A model generated the notes under the pieces. The model searched no databases. It saw only the letters and a program-made list of their open reading frames with translations, and was not told the DNA's origin. Below, piece by piece: positions 63,165 to 64,000 of a stretch of DNA of 64,000 nucleotides. The position numbers and the translations under genes are program-made. The stretch is from positions 124,001 to 188,000 of the forward strand of contig JAOARV010000065.1 of the NCBI GenBank assembly GCA_025210395.1. The letters run 5' to 3'. The stretch's first letter is position 1; each line of letters begins with the position of its first letter. This DNA is from Marinisporobacter sp. Its GTDB lineage: Bacteria > Bacillota > Clostridia > Peptostreptococcales > Thermotaleaceae.

Positions 63165-64000
63165 ATGTCTACTAAAATAATAAAGAAAAGAAAATTGAAT
63201 AGAGAGAGTCAGGGGAAAAGTGGTATCATATTTGGTTTGTTGTGCATATTGTTGTTTTATCCACCTTTTTTTAGGGGGCTATTTTTTGAAGAAGAACTAT
63301 TACCTACTCATATTTTTACCTTTACTTTAGGAACTGTATGGTTGTTTACAAAAATAAGATCTACCGGTAGGATTATTCGTTCTATCCCTGATATTTTGGG
63401 ATTAGCTATTGTGGGGATGTATTTTATTTCTATATTTTATGGAGTAAATACTAGATTGGCGATAGCAGAATTCTTGAAATATGCGAATTATTATATGATC
63501 TATTTGTTAGTAAGAGATTTTGCAGGTGATGATGAGAAGAATAAGAAGACTATATTGAATATTTTGCTTTTGAGTGGTGTAGTAGTTTCGATTATTGGGA
63601 TTGGGAGTGCGATTGGAACTTTTAGTTATAATGGAGCATTTGTTCATGGACGTATAAACTCTACTTTTCAGTATCCTAATGCGTTAGCTTCTTATTTATT
63701 TGCTTTGTTTATTGTGGCGCTAGGACTAATGCAAAATAGTAAGAAGATAAAAGAAAAGTTTTTCTATAGTGGGATTGCAAATTTATTTATATTCACTTTT
63801 ATTCCTACTTTTTCAAGAGGAATGTGGATATTAGCGCCTATGATTACTATCGTGTATTTGATTTTACTTCCTAAGAGTAAGAAACTAGAAACAGTTATGT
63901 ATGGATTGATTGCAGGTATATCTGCAACTGTTTGTTCGTTGTTTTTTATTAAAGGAATTGGAAAAAGTAATGCATTTATGCAATGGATATGCGGATTTGT
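63165..64000 (+). CDS. O-antigen ligase/polymerase-like membrane protein (3' end outside window)
   Basis: ATG 63165 behind TTGGAGGGA; the frame is open to the end of the window (278 residues visible). At least seven transmembrane helices are seen. The motif STFQYPNALASYLFALF near 160-176 and the FSRGMW motif near 210-215 are typical of Wzy_C / O-antigen ligase proteins. It would polymerise or ligate a lipid-linked glycan, next to the chain-length protein. Confidence 0.82.
   Translation, partial: MSTKIIKKRKLNRESQGKSGIIFGLLCILLFYPPFFRGLFFEEELLPTHIFTFTLGTVWLFTKIRSTGRIIRSIPDILGLAIVGMYFISIFYGVNTRLAIAEFLKYANYYMIYLLVRDFAGDDEKNKKTILNILLLSGVVVSIIGIGSAIGTFSYNGAFVHGRINSTFQYPNALASYLFALFIVALGLMQNSKKIKEKFFYSGIANLFIFTFIPTFSRGMWILAPMITIVYLILLPKSKKLETVMYGLIAGISATVCSLFFIKGIGKSNAFMQWICGF

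Overview
The window is low-GC DNA from a Gram-positive, endospore-forming, flagellated, fermentative anaerobe of the class Clostridia. The evidence is spoIID, spoIIQ and spoIIID, the hook-basal-body genes flgF, flgG and flgJ, lysine-fermentation enzymes (kal, kce) with an acetoacetate CoA-transferase, an apparently Na+-type F-ATP synthase, S-layer-like proteins, strong AGGAGG ribosome binding sites and many TTG/GTG starts. The order tal-glpX-rho-rpmE-prmC-prfA-tsaC-ywlE-rpiB-upp-atp-ywmB-murA-spoIID-spoIIQ-spoIIID-mbl-flgF-flgG-fabZ follows the conserved Firmicute backbone known from Bacillus subtilis. The species cannot be named from the sequence; a marine or alkaliphilic Peptostreptococcales-type lineage is a guess.

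Positions 1-23058 are mostly a cell-surface region. They hold a large IPT/TIG-repeat protein (cut by the window edge), a secreted repeat protein, an SLH-anchored protein, a CtpA-like protease, two paralogous 714- and 743-residue S-layer-like proteins with strong promoters (one with a perfect hairpin in its leader), a small stalk-domain protein, a TolC-like coiled-coil protein and a second SLH protein. Embedded are a small coiled-coil gene, pyrG, and three membrane genes that look like a polyprenyl-phosphate-sugar module: a GT39-like transferase, a flippase-like UPF0104 protein and a decaprenyl-phosphate phosphoribosyltransferase homologue.

Positions 23309-42189 are central metabolism and housekeeping: kal-kce, transaldolase, a structured non-coding region, tandem glpX genes, rho, rpmE, a DUF1385 protein, prmC, prfA, a DD-motif cation/proton antiporter, a ZIP transporter, tsaC, arginine phosphatase, rpiB, upp, dCMP deaminase, wecA, wecB and ctfAB.

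Positions 42365-51291 are the ATP synthase region and the highlight of the window. There are three c-subunit genes with one, two and three transmembrane hairpins. The single- and double-hairpin genes lie in the main operon, as in Acetobacterium-type hybrid rotors. The triple-hairpin gene stands alone upstream between its own terminators. Of its three 83-residue repeats only the first keeps the ion-binding glutamate (E78); the other two have Gln (Q161, Q244). If it enters the rotor it would lower the number of ions per turn.

Positions 51519-64000 hold yueI, ywmB, murA, spoIID, spoIIQ, an inverted spoIIID, mbl, a coiled-coil gene, a flagellar rod operon behind a sigma-D-like promoter, fabZ, and the start of an envelope-polysaccharide cluster (Wzz-like protein and a truncated O-antigen ligase). 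No rRNA, tRNA, CRISPR array, insertion sequence or prophage was seen.
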